Shown: positions 26,068 to 35,296, counted from the stretch's first letter. The stretch: 64,000 nucleotides of DNA from Neolewinella persica DSM 23188 (GCF_000373105.1 NZ_KB890415.1:46222-110221); one strand, 5' to 3'. A program made the numbers and translations. Notes: generated from the letters alone by a model not told the origin.

Positions 26068-26322
26068 TAGGATTCAGTGTACAGTGTTCAGGGGAAAGAG
26101 GTCAGAATTAAGGGGGGCAGGATTTAGTGTTTAGCAATCAGACTTTAGGATTCAGTGAGTAGTAATTAGCTTCCTACCGTATAGGAATGAACAGTTTCCT
26201 GTTTCCGGTATTTAGAAGTACTCAAGTTGGTGCATCCTAAACGCTGAGCCCTAATCTCTGAATCCTGAAGACTGGCCCCTGATCCCTAAATCCTGATTAC
26301 TGACCCCTGAATCCTAAACACT
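26068..26322. repeat. Variable-arm palindromic element (GGATTCAG/CTGAATCC word)
   Basis: The left arm is built of GGATTCAGTGT-like units (26070-26160) and the right arm of CTGAATCCTGAAGACTG-like units (26235-26320). The right arm ends at the ATG at 26323. The centre has TTCCTACCGTATAGGAATGAA but not the GC-rich core. Confidence 0.75.
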
Positions 26323-26598
26323 ATGCTTACTCCCGAAGAAACCGACCGCATCATCGCCATGGCCTGGGAAGACCGTACCCCCTTTAGTGCCATTGAATAC
26401 CAATTTGGTTTAACGGAAGCTGACGTTATCAAGCTGATGAAGCGTGAACTTAAGCTGAACAGTTGGAAACGCTGGCGAGCCCGGGTTCAGGGCCGCAAAA
26501 CAAAGCACGTCAAACTTAGGGAAGACGGCGTGGAACGTTTCAAGTCGAAAGCTCAGAAGCAGATCACTTACAACAAAATCTCTAAGAAAAAGTACTGA
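26323..26598 (+). CDS. DUF2805 / TIGR03643 family protein
   Basis: A small basic cytosolic protein of 91 aa. The pattern LTPEETDRIIAMAWEDRTPF, then FGLTEADVIKLMKRELK and SWKRWRARVQGRKTKH, is that of the TIGR03643/DUF2805 family. The first half looks like a helix-turn-helix (EYQFGLTEADVIKLM) and the tail is strongly basic, so nucleic acid binding is plausible but unproven. The gene starts directly after the CTGAATCC-type palindrome arm. It is followed after 149 bases by ppk2. Confidence 0.88.
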   Translation: MLTPEETDRIIAMAWEDRTPFSAIEYQFGLTEADVIKLMKRELKLNSWKRWRARVQGRKTKHVKLREDGVERFKSKAQKQITYNKISKKKY

Positions 26599-26747
26599 CC
26601 CTATAGCGCGCCGCCCTGAGTAATCCAGCATTTCGGTGGCTGGCGAACCAGCCATTGGAATCATTGAAGTAAGATGAAGGCCTCCCACCTTCCCTACTAC
26701 CATATCCGCAACGTAATCCCTACCTTCCCGGCCTAAACTAATTACCT

Positions 26748-27503
26748 ATGGCCAAAATTGACCTCGACAACATCCCAACTACTGCACCTGAAGGCCTGAC
26801 CAAAGACGACGCCAGAGACATTTCCCGGGACCGCGCAAAACGAATTGCCGAACTCCAGGCCAAGATGTTGGCAGAAGGGAAGCACTCTTTGCTAATTGTG
26901 TTTCAAGGAACGGACGGGAGTGGTAAGGACGGTGCAATGCGCCGTGTTTTCGGACAGTGTTCTCCCTTTGGCGTCCACGCTGTAGGCTGGAAGAAGCCTA
27001 CAGATAAAGAATTTGCCCATGATTTTCTTTGGCGTATTCACAAGGAAGTTCCGGCAAAAGGAGAAATCGTGATTTTTAACCGCAGCCACTACGAAGACGT
27101 TTTGATTCAACGGGTTCACGGGTGGATTGACGAAGAAAAGGTAAATCGGCGGATTGAAAGCATCAACGCTTTCGAAAAGCTGCTGATGTACGATAATAAT
27201 ACCACCATCCTTAAATTCTACCTGCACATCAGTCGTGAGCAACAGGAAATTGAATTGATGGAGCGGGTTAATGAGCCAGAAAAGCACCACAAGCATAATG
27301 ATGGCGACTGGGTGGAACGCCGGCACTGGGACAAATACCGCGCAGCCTACGAAGACGTCATCAATCGTAGTGAAATACCCTGGCACGTTGTTCCGGTAGA
27401 CCAGCGCTGGTACCGGGATTATGTCATGACGGAGATCGTCCTTAATACCATGGAAAGCTGGAACATGGAATGGCCGGAACTCAAGACGGAAAGGGAATGG
27501 TAA
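26748..27503 (+). CDS. ppk2: Polyphosphate kinase 2 family (polyP:nucleotide phosphotransferase)
   Basis: Transfers phosphate between inorganic polyphosphate and nucleotides. 251 aa, a single PPK2 domain. Walker A lies at residues 54-62 (GTDGSGKDG), the lid region is WKKPTDKEFAHDFLWR, and Walker B is EIVIFNRSHYEDVL. KFYLHISREQQ and the RRHWDKYRAAYEDV stretch complete the family fingerprint. The length and N-terminus fit the short, single-domain classes that favour AMP or ADP phosphorylation; the exact class is not decided here. It converges with the TonB receptor gene, with a shared terminator at 27703-27745. Confidence 0.93.
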   Translation: MAKIDLDNIPTTAPEGLTKDDARDISRDRAKRIAELQAKMLAEGKHSLLIVFQGTDGSGKDGAMRRVFGQCSPFGVHAVGWKKPTDKEFAHDFLWRIHKEVPAKGEIVIFNRSHYEDVLIQRVHGWIDEEKVNRRIESINAFEKLLMYDNNTTILKFYLHISREQQEIELMERVNEPEKHHKHNDGDWVERRHWDKYRAAYEDVINRSEIPWHVVPVDQRWYRDYVMTEIVLNTMESWNMEWPELKTEREW

Positions 27504-27507
27504 TTAG

Positions 27508-27690
27508 CGAGTTAGAGAATGGGAGAATTAGAGAAGGAGAGAATAATGGAAGTAGTTAATAAGCGAATAGCTGTCGCCGTGGCCACTCACTACGCTGCGC
27601 TTGTTTGCCTGTAGGATGAGATCGCGCAGCGATACGAACGGTGCTTACGGTAACCATTCTCTTATTCTTCCATTTAATAATTCACTACGC
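27508..27690. repeat. Variable-arm palindromic element (GAGAATTAGAGAA word) with core
   Basis: The left arm repeats GAGTTAGAGAATGGGAGAAT and the right arm (27650-27690) runs CCATTCTCTTATTCTTCCAT, its inverse. The centre (27573-27650) has CACTCACTACGCTGCGCTTG and CGCGCAGCGATACGAACGG, related to the core at 33918-33996. It lies in the convergent gap after ppk2. Confidence 0.7.
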
Positions 27691-27702
27691 CGGCCAAAAA
27701 GA

Positions 27703-27745
27703 AAGCCCCCGATTCCACAAAATGCGGAATCGGGGGCTTCTTTAT
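27703..27745. terminator. Bidirectional terminator between ppk2 and the TonB receptor gene
   Basis: AAGCCCCCGATTCC (27703-27716) pairs perfectly with GGAATCGGGGGCTT (27726-27739), with T-rich sequence on both sides. It serves both converging genes. Confidence 0.88.
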
Positions 27746-27776
27746 TCAGGTAACTGCCGAAGCAGCGTCGGAATCT

Positions 27777-30700
27777 TTAGAAGATGTACTTAACACCAAC
27801 CTGCATCCGCCAGGCACTACCGAGTACGTCGGAAGTGTAACGGTATGTAGTAGTTGGGAAGTCACTGGTACCAGGAATGGTATTCAGGCGGTACAGTGGC
27901 TCGCCGTTGTCAGTAACCCCACGGTAGCTCAATGGGTTGCTCTGGAAAGGAACCTGAGCTACGCCCCAGTTGCTATTGAAGAGGTTACCGATGTTCAGGA
28001 TATCAACAGTAAGGCGGAGCTTGTTGGATTCCGTCTTGGTGAATTTGATGTCCTGAGAGATGCGGAAATCGAAACGGTGCACCCAGGGGGCAATAGCGCC
28101 ATTACGTTCGGTAACGCTTCCACGCTGCTCACTGAGGTAGTCGTCCTGATCGATGTAAGCATCAAAAAGGGTGCGCTGGTCCTGCTCAGAGAAATCTACT
28201 CCGTTAATGGTAACTGGCTCGAAGTTGAGTTCGCTTGCATTGTTAGGTACGTAAATCAGACGGTCGGAATTGTCACCAAAGTCACCTGCGTAGGTGTAAG
28301 AGTAACGGAAGGCGTTACCACCATCGTAGAACAGTCCAAGGGCAGTACCACCAATTTGGTAAGAGAGGTTACCCACTACGCGGTTAGGCGCGTCGAAACC
28401 TGCAAAGCCCAATTCCGGATCGTTGCGGTTTTCCTGTACTACTGAAGGCCAGAGAGAAGCAGCCTGTGAACCACCGGCAGCATCAAGGTCACGTGCCCGT
28501 GAGCGCGTGTAAGCAGCCATAGCGTAGAAACCATTGTCAAATTGCTTCGAAAGGGAAGCAGTAATGGCGTAGTAATCAGCTTTGCGGGTTGCATTGGTCA
28601 GCAGGAATACGTTCCGGAAGTCATCGTCGTTGCTGTAAGCACTTGTCCAGTAGCCGCGTTGGTCAGGACCGCTGAAAGTTTCGTCCGGAGCACGAAGTAC
28701 TGGGTTGAAAGCAATCGGCGTTTGTACGTCTTTGTTGTAGATGAATTCCAGGGTACCCTTAACACCAAATGGCAGCTGCTGGTCAACACCAACGTTGGTA
28801 CGCCAAACCTGTGGAAGCTTGAAGTTCGGATCGGTAACGTTCAACTCGTTAGATAATGCAATCTCTGGGTTCTCCGGAGCATAAGCAGTTACGTCGGGGT
28901 TGAAAGTGATGTTTTGATCAATAACCTCCTGGCCTTCGAAACCAAGACCGCCGCGAATAACGCCGGAACCGTTAATCTGGTTAGACAACCAAACGAAAGG
29001 AATACGACCAGAGAAGATACCCGTTCCACCACGAATTACCGTGCTGCGGTCACCGTTAAGGTCGTAGTTGAAACCTACGCGGGGAGAGAACAGTGGGTTT
29101 ACCGTAGGAAACTGTGCCACATCAGGGGTGAAGTTGTCGCCCTCTGCGTTCTGGAATTCTTTGTTGAGTGCGTCCAGCAGCGGGTTGTTAGGAATGTCGA
29201 TCGGGTAGAACGGCATATCCACACGAAGACCGGCGGTCAGCTTAAGGCGATCGTTGAACTGGTACTCATCCTGAATGTAAAGACCCAGCTGACCGAAGTT
29301 CGTTTCGTCCTCAGGCAGGTTGTTGGTGCCGTCGAGTGCGAAGCTACGAGCGTAAGCGATGGGGTAAACATTGGGGTTCTGGTTGATGACACCCTCAACG
29401 AAATCGTTGTAAGTAGCGTAACGGTAGAAACCGTTGAATACCGGGTTGAAGGCATTCACGAAGGTCATGTACTCGAAGTTTACGCCAGCAGTGATGGTGT
29501 GTGCGTCTTTGTACAGGGTAACGTTGTTGGTAATGTTCAGAACGTTGTTTTCCAATTTGTTACCAACCGTGAACAGCTCGTTACCAAGCGTCATGTAGTA
29601 AAGTGGCGTACCGGAAGCATCTGGCTCAAGTACTTCGATCATTGGGAAAGCCTGGTCTCCGGGAATACCACGCTTTGGATCGGCAACTCTGGTGTAGCCA
29701 ATGTTGAACTGGTTGGAGATGTTGTCGGAGAAGATAGAGTTCAGTTCCGCAACGTAGCTGGTTACACGACGATCGTTGGTGTAGTTGTTGTTCCGGAAGT
29801 TGATGTTCTCAATACCCTGGCGTGAAGTGTTCCGGAAACGGGTGTTGATGAAACGTACAGAGTTTCCGTTTGTAGGCACATCGGAGAACGAAGTGTAGTC
29901 GTTGAAACGGGCGGTAAGCTTATGCTTCTGGCTGATGTTGAAATCGAGACGGAAGTTGATCCGCTCCTGCTCAGAGGCAAACTGGTAGCTATCGGGGGCA
30001 CCAGTGTCGTAGCCATAGATGTTCTGAATTTGCTCGCGAACGAAGTTGGCTTCAGAAAGCGGTACACGGGAAATGATCAGGCCATCAGGCGTCTCACCTT
30101 CACGTGCAGCACGCTTGAGGAAAGAAGGAACAGCCTCTGTTTCTTTTTCGTAAGAACCGAAGAAGAAGAGTTTGTTCTTGATAAGTGGACCACCAATGGT
30201 GAAACCAAGAATTTCGTTCTTGGAGTCGCCAGCGTCTACTGAAAGCTCACCAGCTCTGGTTCCCTGCATCTGATCATTGCGAAGCAGGTAGTAAGCAGAC
30301 CCTTTGAATTCGTTAGTACCTGACTTGGTCACGGCGTTTACGGCAGCACCAGTAAAACCAGAGTAGCGTACATCGTAAGGGGCAAGGTTTACACTCACCG
30401 CTTCGATGGCGTCGATGGAAATGGGGTTGCCACCGGCAAATTGACCACTACCCAGACCGAAGTTGTTGTTGTAGATGTTTCCATCAACGGTGTAGTTGTT
30501 GAAACGTGAGCTGGTACCAGCGAAAGATGTACCATTTGACTGAGGCGTCAGACGCGTGTAGTCATTAATGCTCCGGTTGATGGTCGGAAGACCTTCAATT
30601 TGCTCGGAGGTTACGTTGACGGATGCACCGGTCTTTTCGTCGGCGAACTCGGCGTTTTTAGAAGCGGTAACGACCAGCTCTTCAAGAACAACGGATCCGT

Positions 30701-31034
30701 CGGACAGTATGAAGTTGATCTTAGCCTGACCACCAAGGTTGAGGTTTACACCTTCCCGAATGTTTTCATCAAAACCAATGAAAGTGGCTGTGATGGTGTA
30801 AGGTCCGCCAACCCGCATACCCTGTATGGTGTAATAGCCGTTTTCGTTGGCTACGGTTCCATAGGTAGAGCCGGAGGGAGTGTGAACAGCAAGAACTGTT
30901 GCACCTGGCAATTCACCACCGTTAGAGTCGGTAATTCGACCGGTGATGCTACTGTTGGTGATTTGCGCATCCAGACCAAGGGAGACGCTTAAGATCACAA
31001 GCACTGTGAAAATAATCTGAGTAAAGATCCTCAT
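27777..31034 (-). CDS. TonB-dependent receptor with carboxypeptidase-like N-domain (Oar-like)
   Basis: Outer-membrane receptor of 1085 aa. Residues 1-24 are a signal peptide ending LDAQ. Residues 28-115 are a carboxypeptidase-regulatory-like domain (SITGRITDSNGGELPGATV). The plug follows (EELVVTASKNAEF, then the YTVDGNIYNNNFG and SIDAIEAVSVNLAPYDVRYSG stretches) and then a large beta-barrel ending in aromatic WRMQVGVKYIF. The plug pattern IEAVSV...DVRYSGFTGAAVNAVTKSGTN is that of the Oar-type group. It is not paired with a SusD-like gene, so it is probably not a standard glycan PUL receptor. The ligand is unknown. A promoter is seen at 31101-31128. Confidence 0.92.
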   Translation of the reverse strand: MRIFTQIIFTVLVILSVSLGLDAQITNSSITGRITDSNGGELPGATVLAVHTPSGSTYGTVANENGYYTIQGMRVGGPYTITATFIGFDENIREGVNLNLGGQAKINFILSDGSVVLEELVVTASKNAEFADEKTGASVNVTSEQIEGLPTINRSINDYTRLTPQSNGTSFAGTSSRFNNYTVDGNIYNNNFGLGSGQFAGGNPISIDAIEAVSVNLAPYDVRYSGFTGAAVNAVTKSGTNEFKGSAYYLLRNDQMQGTRAGELSVDAGDSKNEILGFTIGGPLIKNKLFFFGSYEKETEAVPSFLKRAAREGETPDGLIISRVPLSEANFVREQIQNIYGYDTGAPDSYQFASEQERINFRLDFNISQKHKLTARFNDYTSFSDVPTNGNSVRFINTRFRNTSRQGIENINFRNNNYTNDRRVTSYVAELNSIFSDNISNQFNIGYTRVADPKRGIPGDQAFPMIEVLEPDASGTPLYYMTLGNELFTVGNKLENNVLNITNNVTLYKDAHTITAGVNFEYMTFVNAFNPVFNGFYRYATYNDFVEGVINQNPNVYPIAYARSFALDGTNNLPEDETNFGQLGLYIQDEYQFNDRLKLTAGLRVDMPFYPIDIPNNPLLDALNKEFQNAEGDNFTPDVAQFPTVNPLFSPRVGFNYDLNGDRSTVIRGGTGIFSGRIPFVWLSNQINGSGVIRGGLGFEGQEVIDQNITFNPDVTAYAPENPEIALSNELNVTDPNFKLPQVWRTNVGVDQQLPFGVKGTLEFIYNKDVQTPIAFNPVLRAPDETFSGPDQRGYWTSAYSNDDDFRNVFLLTNATRKADYYAITASLSKQFDNGFYAMAAYTRSRARDLDAAGGSQAASLWPSVVQENRNDPELGFAGFDAPNRVVGNLSYQIGGTALGLFYDGGNAFRYSYTYAGDFGDNSDRLIYVPNNASELNFEPVTINGVDFSEQDQRTLFDAYIDQDDYLSEQRGSVTERNGAIAPWVHRFDFRISQDIKFTKTESNKLRLTVDILNIGNLFNSNWGVAQVPFQSNPLSYRGVTDNGEPLYRLNTIPGTSDFPTTTYRYTSDVLGSAWRMQVGVKYIF

Positions 31035-31100
31035 GTAGGAGAAATTTGGATTAGTTGATTAAACCTTGGTGCACGAAGCACGAGCACCCTTAATTCGGCG

Positions 31101-31128
31101 CAAAGGTCCATCTCTTTCCATTAGCCAA
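31101..31128 (-). promoter_or_regulatory. Promoter of the TonB receptor gene
   Basis: Minus strand TTG (31126-31128), 17 bases, then GACCTTTG (31101-31108). This is one mismatch from TAnnTTTG with a normal spacing. The start codon is 67 bases downstream. Confidence 0.4.
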
Positions 31129-31178
31129 TGTTAACTTAATGTTAAGTCTTGGCTACTAATCTGTTCTCCTATGATTTA

Positions 31179-31934
31179 TTAACGTTTGTCCCCTTTGTCC
31201 TGCCGGGCAAACACACGCTTTAACAGATCAGTATTTCGTAAAGCGGGGTTTTGGCGCAATTCGCTTTCTTTTACTTCCACTAAACCAAATAATCCTTCTA
31301 ATGCCCGGTCAGTTACAAAAGCATCTAATTCAGGGTTAGTTTTTTTGACGAAGGGTATCTTATTGTAAGCGGTGACCACTTTATTCCAGTACTCGTTAGC
31401 GTTTACTTCATCAAGACTGGCCCGGATGATGGGTTGAAACTCCGCGGCAAGTGGCGTTGAAGTACTGCTTTGGAGGTAGCGCGTGGCCGCATCCTGTTCC
31501 CCAAGCAGAAGATTCATCGCATCCTTGATGGTGAGACCCTTTATGGCATCGACAAAGATGGGGCCAGCTTTTGTGGCGGCCAGCTCAGCTGCTTTATTGA
31601 TCCGTTCCGTCAGGTCTTGCTCAACGTTACCAAATCCCGGTAGCGCACTAACCTTCTGAATAATGGTTTGTGCCTCCTCCGGCAGGAAAATCTTGTAGGG
31701 GCTGGCGTAGTAGCCATCTACGGCCGACAATGACGTGACGGCTTTGTCAACACCCTGGTTGAGGGCTTCCTTCAAACCATTGCCAATTTCTTCTTCTGAC
31801 AGTGGATTCTTTCCACTAAGCACCGCATCGGCTTTATCGGAGGCTTGCTTGAGCAACTTGCCGAACTGGGCCTGGGCGGGAGCGGCAAAAAGCAGGGCCG
31901 CAAAAAGAAAGAGTACGGAGTAGCGAATACGCAT
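31179..31934 (-). CDS. DUF4197 family secreted protein
   Basis: A 251-aa exported protein with a signal peptide (cleavage near PAQAQ). The family pattern is clear: GLKEALNQGVDKAVTSLS, GYYASPYKIFLPEEAQ, GLTIKDAMNLLLGEQDAATRYLQ and VVTAYNKIPFVKKTNP. The family is all-helical and found in many Bacteroidota and Proteobacteria with no assigned function. It is probably periplasmic. It sits between the TonB receptor and a DUF2490 protein on the same strand, with a gap of about 145 bases on the TonB side. Confidence 0.9.
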   Translation of the reverse strand: MRIRYSVLFLFAALLFAAPAQAQFGKLLKQASDKADAVLSGKNPLSEEEIGNGLKEALNQGVDKAVTSLSAVDGYYASPYKIFLPEEAQTIIQKVSALPGFGNVEQDLTERINKAAELAATKAGPIFVDAIKGLTIKDAMNLLLGEQDAATRYLQSSTSTPLAAEFQPIIRASLDEVNANEYWNKVVTAYNKIPFVKKTNPELDAFVTDRALEGLFGLVEVKESELRQNPALRNTDLLKRVFARQDKGDKR

Positions 31935-32023
31935 GGTTGATCTTATTTGTTACGTTCAAAGGAACGATGGCTTCCAGCTTTAGGATGCATCCGGGCTGTT
32001 AAGGTTTACTTATTGTATTTAGG

Positions 32024-32731
32024 TTACCAGGTCACCGATCGCCCGAACGGACGACGATACTTCCACTTTCGGGTTCGGCTGTCGGGTAAAGTATAGTCGC
32101 CATACAGGCCGAAAATTGTAGTGGACCGAGGAGTTGCCTGATTGATCCGGTCCTCCTGCCGCCAGAATATTTCGAGCTTAAGGTGGTCCGTTGCTTTGTA
32201 TTCCAGTCCTACCGTGTACCGTACCCGGCTCCATTCATCCCGCTGGTCAAAACGAAAGCGACCTTCGTATTCGCCAACGACGCCAACCCGATCACTTATT
32301 TCAGCCGCCAGGCCAATACGCGGACGTAGTGAAACCCTTCGGAGGCTACCGTCTTCTCCCGGAGGCCGGTCTTGCTGGTACCGTAGCCGACTTTCCAGGG
32401 TGAACGGACTATCGCCAAGCGGAAGCTTGTAGTTAAGGTCAGAAAAAACCCTCAGGGTTCCGGCATCACCATTTGCGGCCGGTTCAAATCTCGTGCCTGC
32501 AGTAATACTCAGGTTATTGGCCAGCGGCCGGTTACCGGCCAGTAGAAACAAAAAAGTACCGTCCGGGGAATCCGTGAGCGATCTGCGGTGCTCCGTTTCA
32601 ATTACGTAGGCCCACTTTTTACTCACTTCATGCTCGAAGGAGACGCCGGTCCAGCTTTCCGTTTGCGCGGTTAGGATACAGGGGAGAAAGAAGGCTGATA
32701 AGAATAACCGTTGAGGTATAAGCATAGACAT
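32024..32731 (-). CDS. DUF2490 family outer-membrane protein
   Basis: A 235-aa predicted outer-membrane beta-barrel. The start is the ATG at 32731 (MSMLIPQRLFLSAFF), giving a signal peptide ending LTAQ; the longer frame adds 60 residues without signal character. The rest alternates short amphipathic strands with charged turns (FEHEVSKKWAYVIETEHRRS, GLEYKATDHLKLEIFWRQED), as in DUF2490. It ends without the classic terminal Phe. The family is annotated only as uncharacterised and no partner is evident here. Confidence 0.85.
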   Translation of the reverse strand: MSMLIPQRLFLSAFFLPCILTAQTESWTGVSFEHEVSKKWAYVIETEHRRSLTDSPDGTFLFLLAGNRPLANNLSITAGTRFEPAANGDAGTLRVFSDLNYKLPLGDSPFTLESRLRYQQDRPPGEDGSLRRVSLRPRIGLAAEISDRVGVVGEYEGRFRFDQRDEWSRVRYTVGLEYKATDHLKLEIFWRQEDRINQATPRSTTIFGLYGDYTLPDSRTRKWKYRRPFGRSVTW

Positions 32732-32946
32732 TGTTGCAGACAACACGGTGGTTGTGTCTTTGTTGGCTCCAGGGTGAATTTTGCTTATTGGGGTGGTGAA
32801 GGACTTCTTTAACTGATCCACTAATACATTGTAACATAAGGTTCGCTGCCAAAAATTAAAGCACCTTTTTACGTTTAGGGCGAGTGGGTCATAATTTAAG
32901 GCTAAAATCAACCAACACTTATTTTGAGGTATTTATCTAATATCCA

Positions 32947-33720
32947 CTAGCCTGCCTGGTCAATTACCCCCTCTTTGATCAGGCGACTGATCTCCCGATA
33001 AATCAATGCTTTATCCGGGTGGGCCGTCAGCATCTCCAGGTGCCGGGCCACGGTGGCCACGTCGCCTCTGGCTGCAGGGCCCGACTGACTTTCCTTCGGG
33101 GCCATACCACTTTGTTTTAGCGCTGTATCACGGATGATGGGGAGCAAGGTTTCGAAAGGAATACCTACTTCCGTCACCAGCTCGTAGCTTATTTGGTGCA
33201 GCCAGTTTACGAAGTTGTTACTGAATACTGCCGCGAGATGGACCCGGGCGCGCTGTTTGTCGTTCATGGTAAAACTAAGGTCACTAAGCTTGCTACTCAA
33301 CTCCCCCAGCACCTGCGTCAGCGCCTCATCTGAACCGTAATAGGCAAGCGGAATTTCCCGCCAGTCGCCTACGGTTTCGCCCTGGCGCAGCGAACGAATG
33401 GGCCAAAGCACCCCTCGCTGGCGGAAGTAAGGGTCAATCTGCGTCACTGGCGTGGTACCACTAGTGTGAACAATGGGAATACGGTCAGGAAAGGTATAAG
33501 ACAGATTGGTGGAGACCATTTCAATGGCATCGTCAGGAACGGCAAGAAAGATGAGGTCCGGAGCCTCGGTCAGCTCATTCAGAGACATTACCCGTACCGG
33601 CCAGTCTGCCACAGTTTCCGGCTTCCGGCTCACCATGGTAACGGCGTAGCCGGCTTGTTGAAGCACCACGACCAGGTGCCAGGCCAGGTTTCCAGCTCCG
33701 ATGACAACAATATTTTGCAT
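32947..33720 (-). CDS. Rossmann-fold DUF2520 protein (F420/NADP-reductase-like)
   Basis: A 257-aa two-domain protein. The N-terminal Rossmann fold begins MQNIVVIGAGNLAWHL (GxGxxA type) and contains DLIFLAVPDDAI, a nucleotide-binding pattern like that of ketopantoate or F420:NADP reductases. The C-terminal DUF2520 domain includes HLAAVFSNNFVNWLH and ALKQSGMAPKESQSGPAARGD, near-invariant in this family. The ATG at 33720 is used because the Rossmann strand starts there; the longer frame runs through a GC-rich repeat word. The substrate is unknown. The gene is divergent from selD. Confidence 0.88.
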   Translation of the reverse strand: MQNIVVIGAGNLAWHLVVVLQQAGYAVTMVSRKPETVADWPVRVMSLNELTEAPDLIFLAVPDDAIEMVSTNLSYTFPDRIPIVHTSGTTPVTQIDPYFRQRGVLWPIRSLRQGETVGDWREIPLAYYGSDEALTQVLGELSSKLSDLSFTMNDKQRARVHLAAVFSNNFVNWLHQISYELVTEVGIPFETLLPIIRDTALKQSGMAPKESQSGPAARGDVATVARHLEMLTAHPDKALIYREISRLIKEGVIDQAG

Positions 33721-33737
33721 AGCGGCGAAGGTAATGT

Positions 33738-33758
33738 GGCGCGAACGCAGGTGCAAGG
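33738..33758 (-). repeat. Dispersed GC-rich word upstream of the DUF2520 gene
   Basis: Minus strand CTTGCACCTGCGTTCGCGCC, 18 bases upstream of the chosen start codon. Confidence 0.65.
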
Positions 33759-33801
33759 AAGGGGTGTCAAATAGCCGTCACCGCACGATAATGGTAAAAC
33801 G

Positions 33802-33809
33802 TACCTTTG
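33802..33809 (+). promoter_or_regulatory. -7 box TACCTTTG on the selD side
   Basis: A full TAnnTTTG match on the plus strand. The next annotated gene downstream is selD, 325 bases away, with a palindromic element between. A 15-codon frame (MSTGLLKQSRRQANN) starts at 33847 just after it and is unsupported. Confidence 0.35.
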
Positions 33810-33885
33810 CCAGCCAATAAACTAATAACGCGAATCAATAGCTAAAATGAGTACTGGTCTATTGAAACAGTCGCGACGACAAGCA

Positions 33886-34033
33886 AATAATTGAATGAGA
33901 GAAGGAGTGAATAGCTACCGCAAGTACCGTTCACTGCGCTACGCTTGCTCATCATGGCGAACGAACCGTAGCGAAGTGAGTGGTTATTGCGGTAGCCTAT
34001 TCTCTCCTTCAATTATTCTATCACTCAATTATT
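33886..34033. repeat. Variable-arm palindromic element with complete core (best copy)
   Basis: The left arm AATAATTGAATGAGAGAAGG (33886 onward) faces the right arm ending CTTCAATTATT...AATTATT (34033). The core is bounded by GCTACCGCAA (33914-33923) and TTGCGGTAGC (33987-33996). Inside it CACTGCGCTACGCTT faces CGTAGCGAAGTGAG, so the core is itself palindromic. Confidence 0.85.
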
Positions 34034-34091
34034 AGCTGAATCCTAAGCTAGTTGTAAAGTAGAGAGACTCACATTAGCTCTTGATTCGCGT

Positions 34092-34134
34092 TAGTAGACC
34101 AATAGAACCAACAGACCAATAGTCCAATAGTCCA
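34092..34134 (+). repeat. Single-arm AGACCAATA word array before selD
   Basis: Degenerate units AGACCAATAGAACCAACAG, AGACCAATAGTCCAATAG and GTCCA run straight into the selD start codon. The word is the same as at 8119-8230 and there is no facing arm nearby. Confidence 0.6.
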
Positions 34135-35175
34135 ATGAAAGATATCAAATTAACCGAATACTCCCACGGCGCCGGATGTGGCTGTAAAATTGCTCCCGCT
34201 GTGCTTGACACCATCCTGGCCCAAACGGCTAAAGGCCCACATTTTCCCAATTTGCTGGTGGGCAACGACGAGCGCGATGATGCGGCCGTTTACGATCTGG
34301 GAGACGGGACGGCGGTCATTTCCACTACCGACTTTTTCATGCCCATCGTTGATGACCCGCTGACCTTCGGGCGAATTGCGGCGACCAACGCCATCAGCGA
34401 TGTTTACGCCATGGGCGGAACGCCCATGATGGCGATTGCCATCCTCGGCTGGCCGATCGGCCAGCTGCCGCCCGAAGTCGCCGGTTTAGTGGTTGAGGGA
34501 GGACGACAGGCCTGCGCAGATGCCGGAATTCCACTGGCTGGCGGTCATAGCATCGATAGCCCCGAACCAATTTTCGGGCTGGCGGTCAACGGCCGGGTAG
34601 CTATCAAAAATTTAAAAAAGAACGGTGGTGCCAGGGTAGGAGACCAGCTATTTCTAACCAAACCAATTGGCGTAGGTATTCTCAGCACGGCTCAGAAAAA
34701 GAAAAAACTGTTGCCAGCGCACAGCCACCTGGCCGCAGACCAAATGGTGCGATTAAACAAAATTGGTGCAACGTTGGGTACGCTAAGCTACGTCCACGCA
34801 ATGACCGACGTTACCGGCTTTGGCCTCCTTGGTCACCTTACTGAAATGTGCCGGGCAAGCGATACCACCGCTACCGTTCGTCTGACTGATGTACCGTTAA
34901 TCGATGTCGATATTCTGGACCATTACCTGGCCGAAGGCTGTATACCAGGCGGAACCAAACGAAACTGGGCCAGTTACGGGCACCATGTATCACTGTCTTC
35001 CGACCGCCAGAAATGGCTGCTGGCGGATCCCCAAACCAGTGGAGGGCTGCTGTGCGCGGTGGCTCCGGAACATGCCAGCGAGTTCGCGGCGGTTTGTGCC
35101 GAGAACGGACATCCGGTTACTGCACTGGGGGAAATGGGCCCGTTGGAGGGAGCGACCCTAGTTAAGGTACAATAG
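34135..35175 (+). CDS. selD: Selenide, water dikinase
   Basis: Makes selenophosphate from selenide and ATP. 346 aa, full length. The N-terminus [11 protein letters not shown] carries the catalytic pair: Cys15 (Cys, not selenocysteine) and Lys18. Further signatures are [29 protein letters not shown] (Mg-ATP aspartates) and [13 protein letters not shown]. The C-terminal glycine-rich [11 protein letters not shown] and DPQTSGGLL complete it. No selA, selB, tRNA-Sec or selU is in the window, so whether selenophosphate feeds selenoproteins or tRNA selenouridine is open. The start abuts the repeat array. Confidence 0.95.
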   Translation: MKDIKLTEYSHGAGCGCKIAPAVLDTILAQTAKGPHFPNLLVGNDERDDAAVYDLGDGTAVISTTDFFMPIVDDPLTFGRIAATNAISDVYAMGGTPMMAIAILGWPIGQLPPEVAGLVVEGGRQACADAGIPLAGGHSIDSPEPIFGLAVNGRVAIKNLKKNGGARVGDQLFLTKPIGVGILSTAQKKKKLLPAHSHLAADQMVRLNKIGATLGTLSYVHAMTDVTGFGLLGHLTEMCRASDTTATVRLTDVPLIDVDILDHYLAEGCIPGGTKRNWASYGHHVSLSSDRQKWLLADPQTSGGLLCAVAPEHASEFAAVCAENGHPVTALGEMGPLEGATLVKVQ

Positions 35176-35240
35176 CCTTCGGCTGCCTCAGTTTCAAGGA
35201 AAAGCAATTCTCCTATTACTACTGGATTGGGCGTAAGCCA

Positions 35241-35296
35241 AATTGTCGGACTGGTCGGGCGTAAGCACTCCAGTGCTACCGGTTAGTGCGACAATT
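35241..35296. repeat. Inverted repeat after selD
   Basis: AATTGTCGGACTGG faces CCGGTTAGTGCGACAATT. It could act as a terminator for selD, but no T-run follows on the plus strand. Confidence 0.5.

Noticed and set aside
28914-29825. 303-aa frame antisense to the TonB receptor gene
   Set aside because: It lies wholly inside a strong receptor gene, has a valine-rich composition typical of shadows, and shows no domain.
33847-33894. 15-codon frame MSTGLLKQSRRQANN after a promoter box
   Set aside because: Too short to support as a gene, and its end lies in the palindrome arm; kept only as a note beside the promoter.
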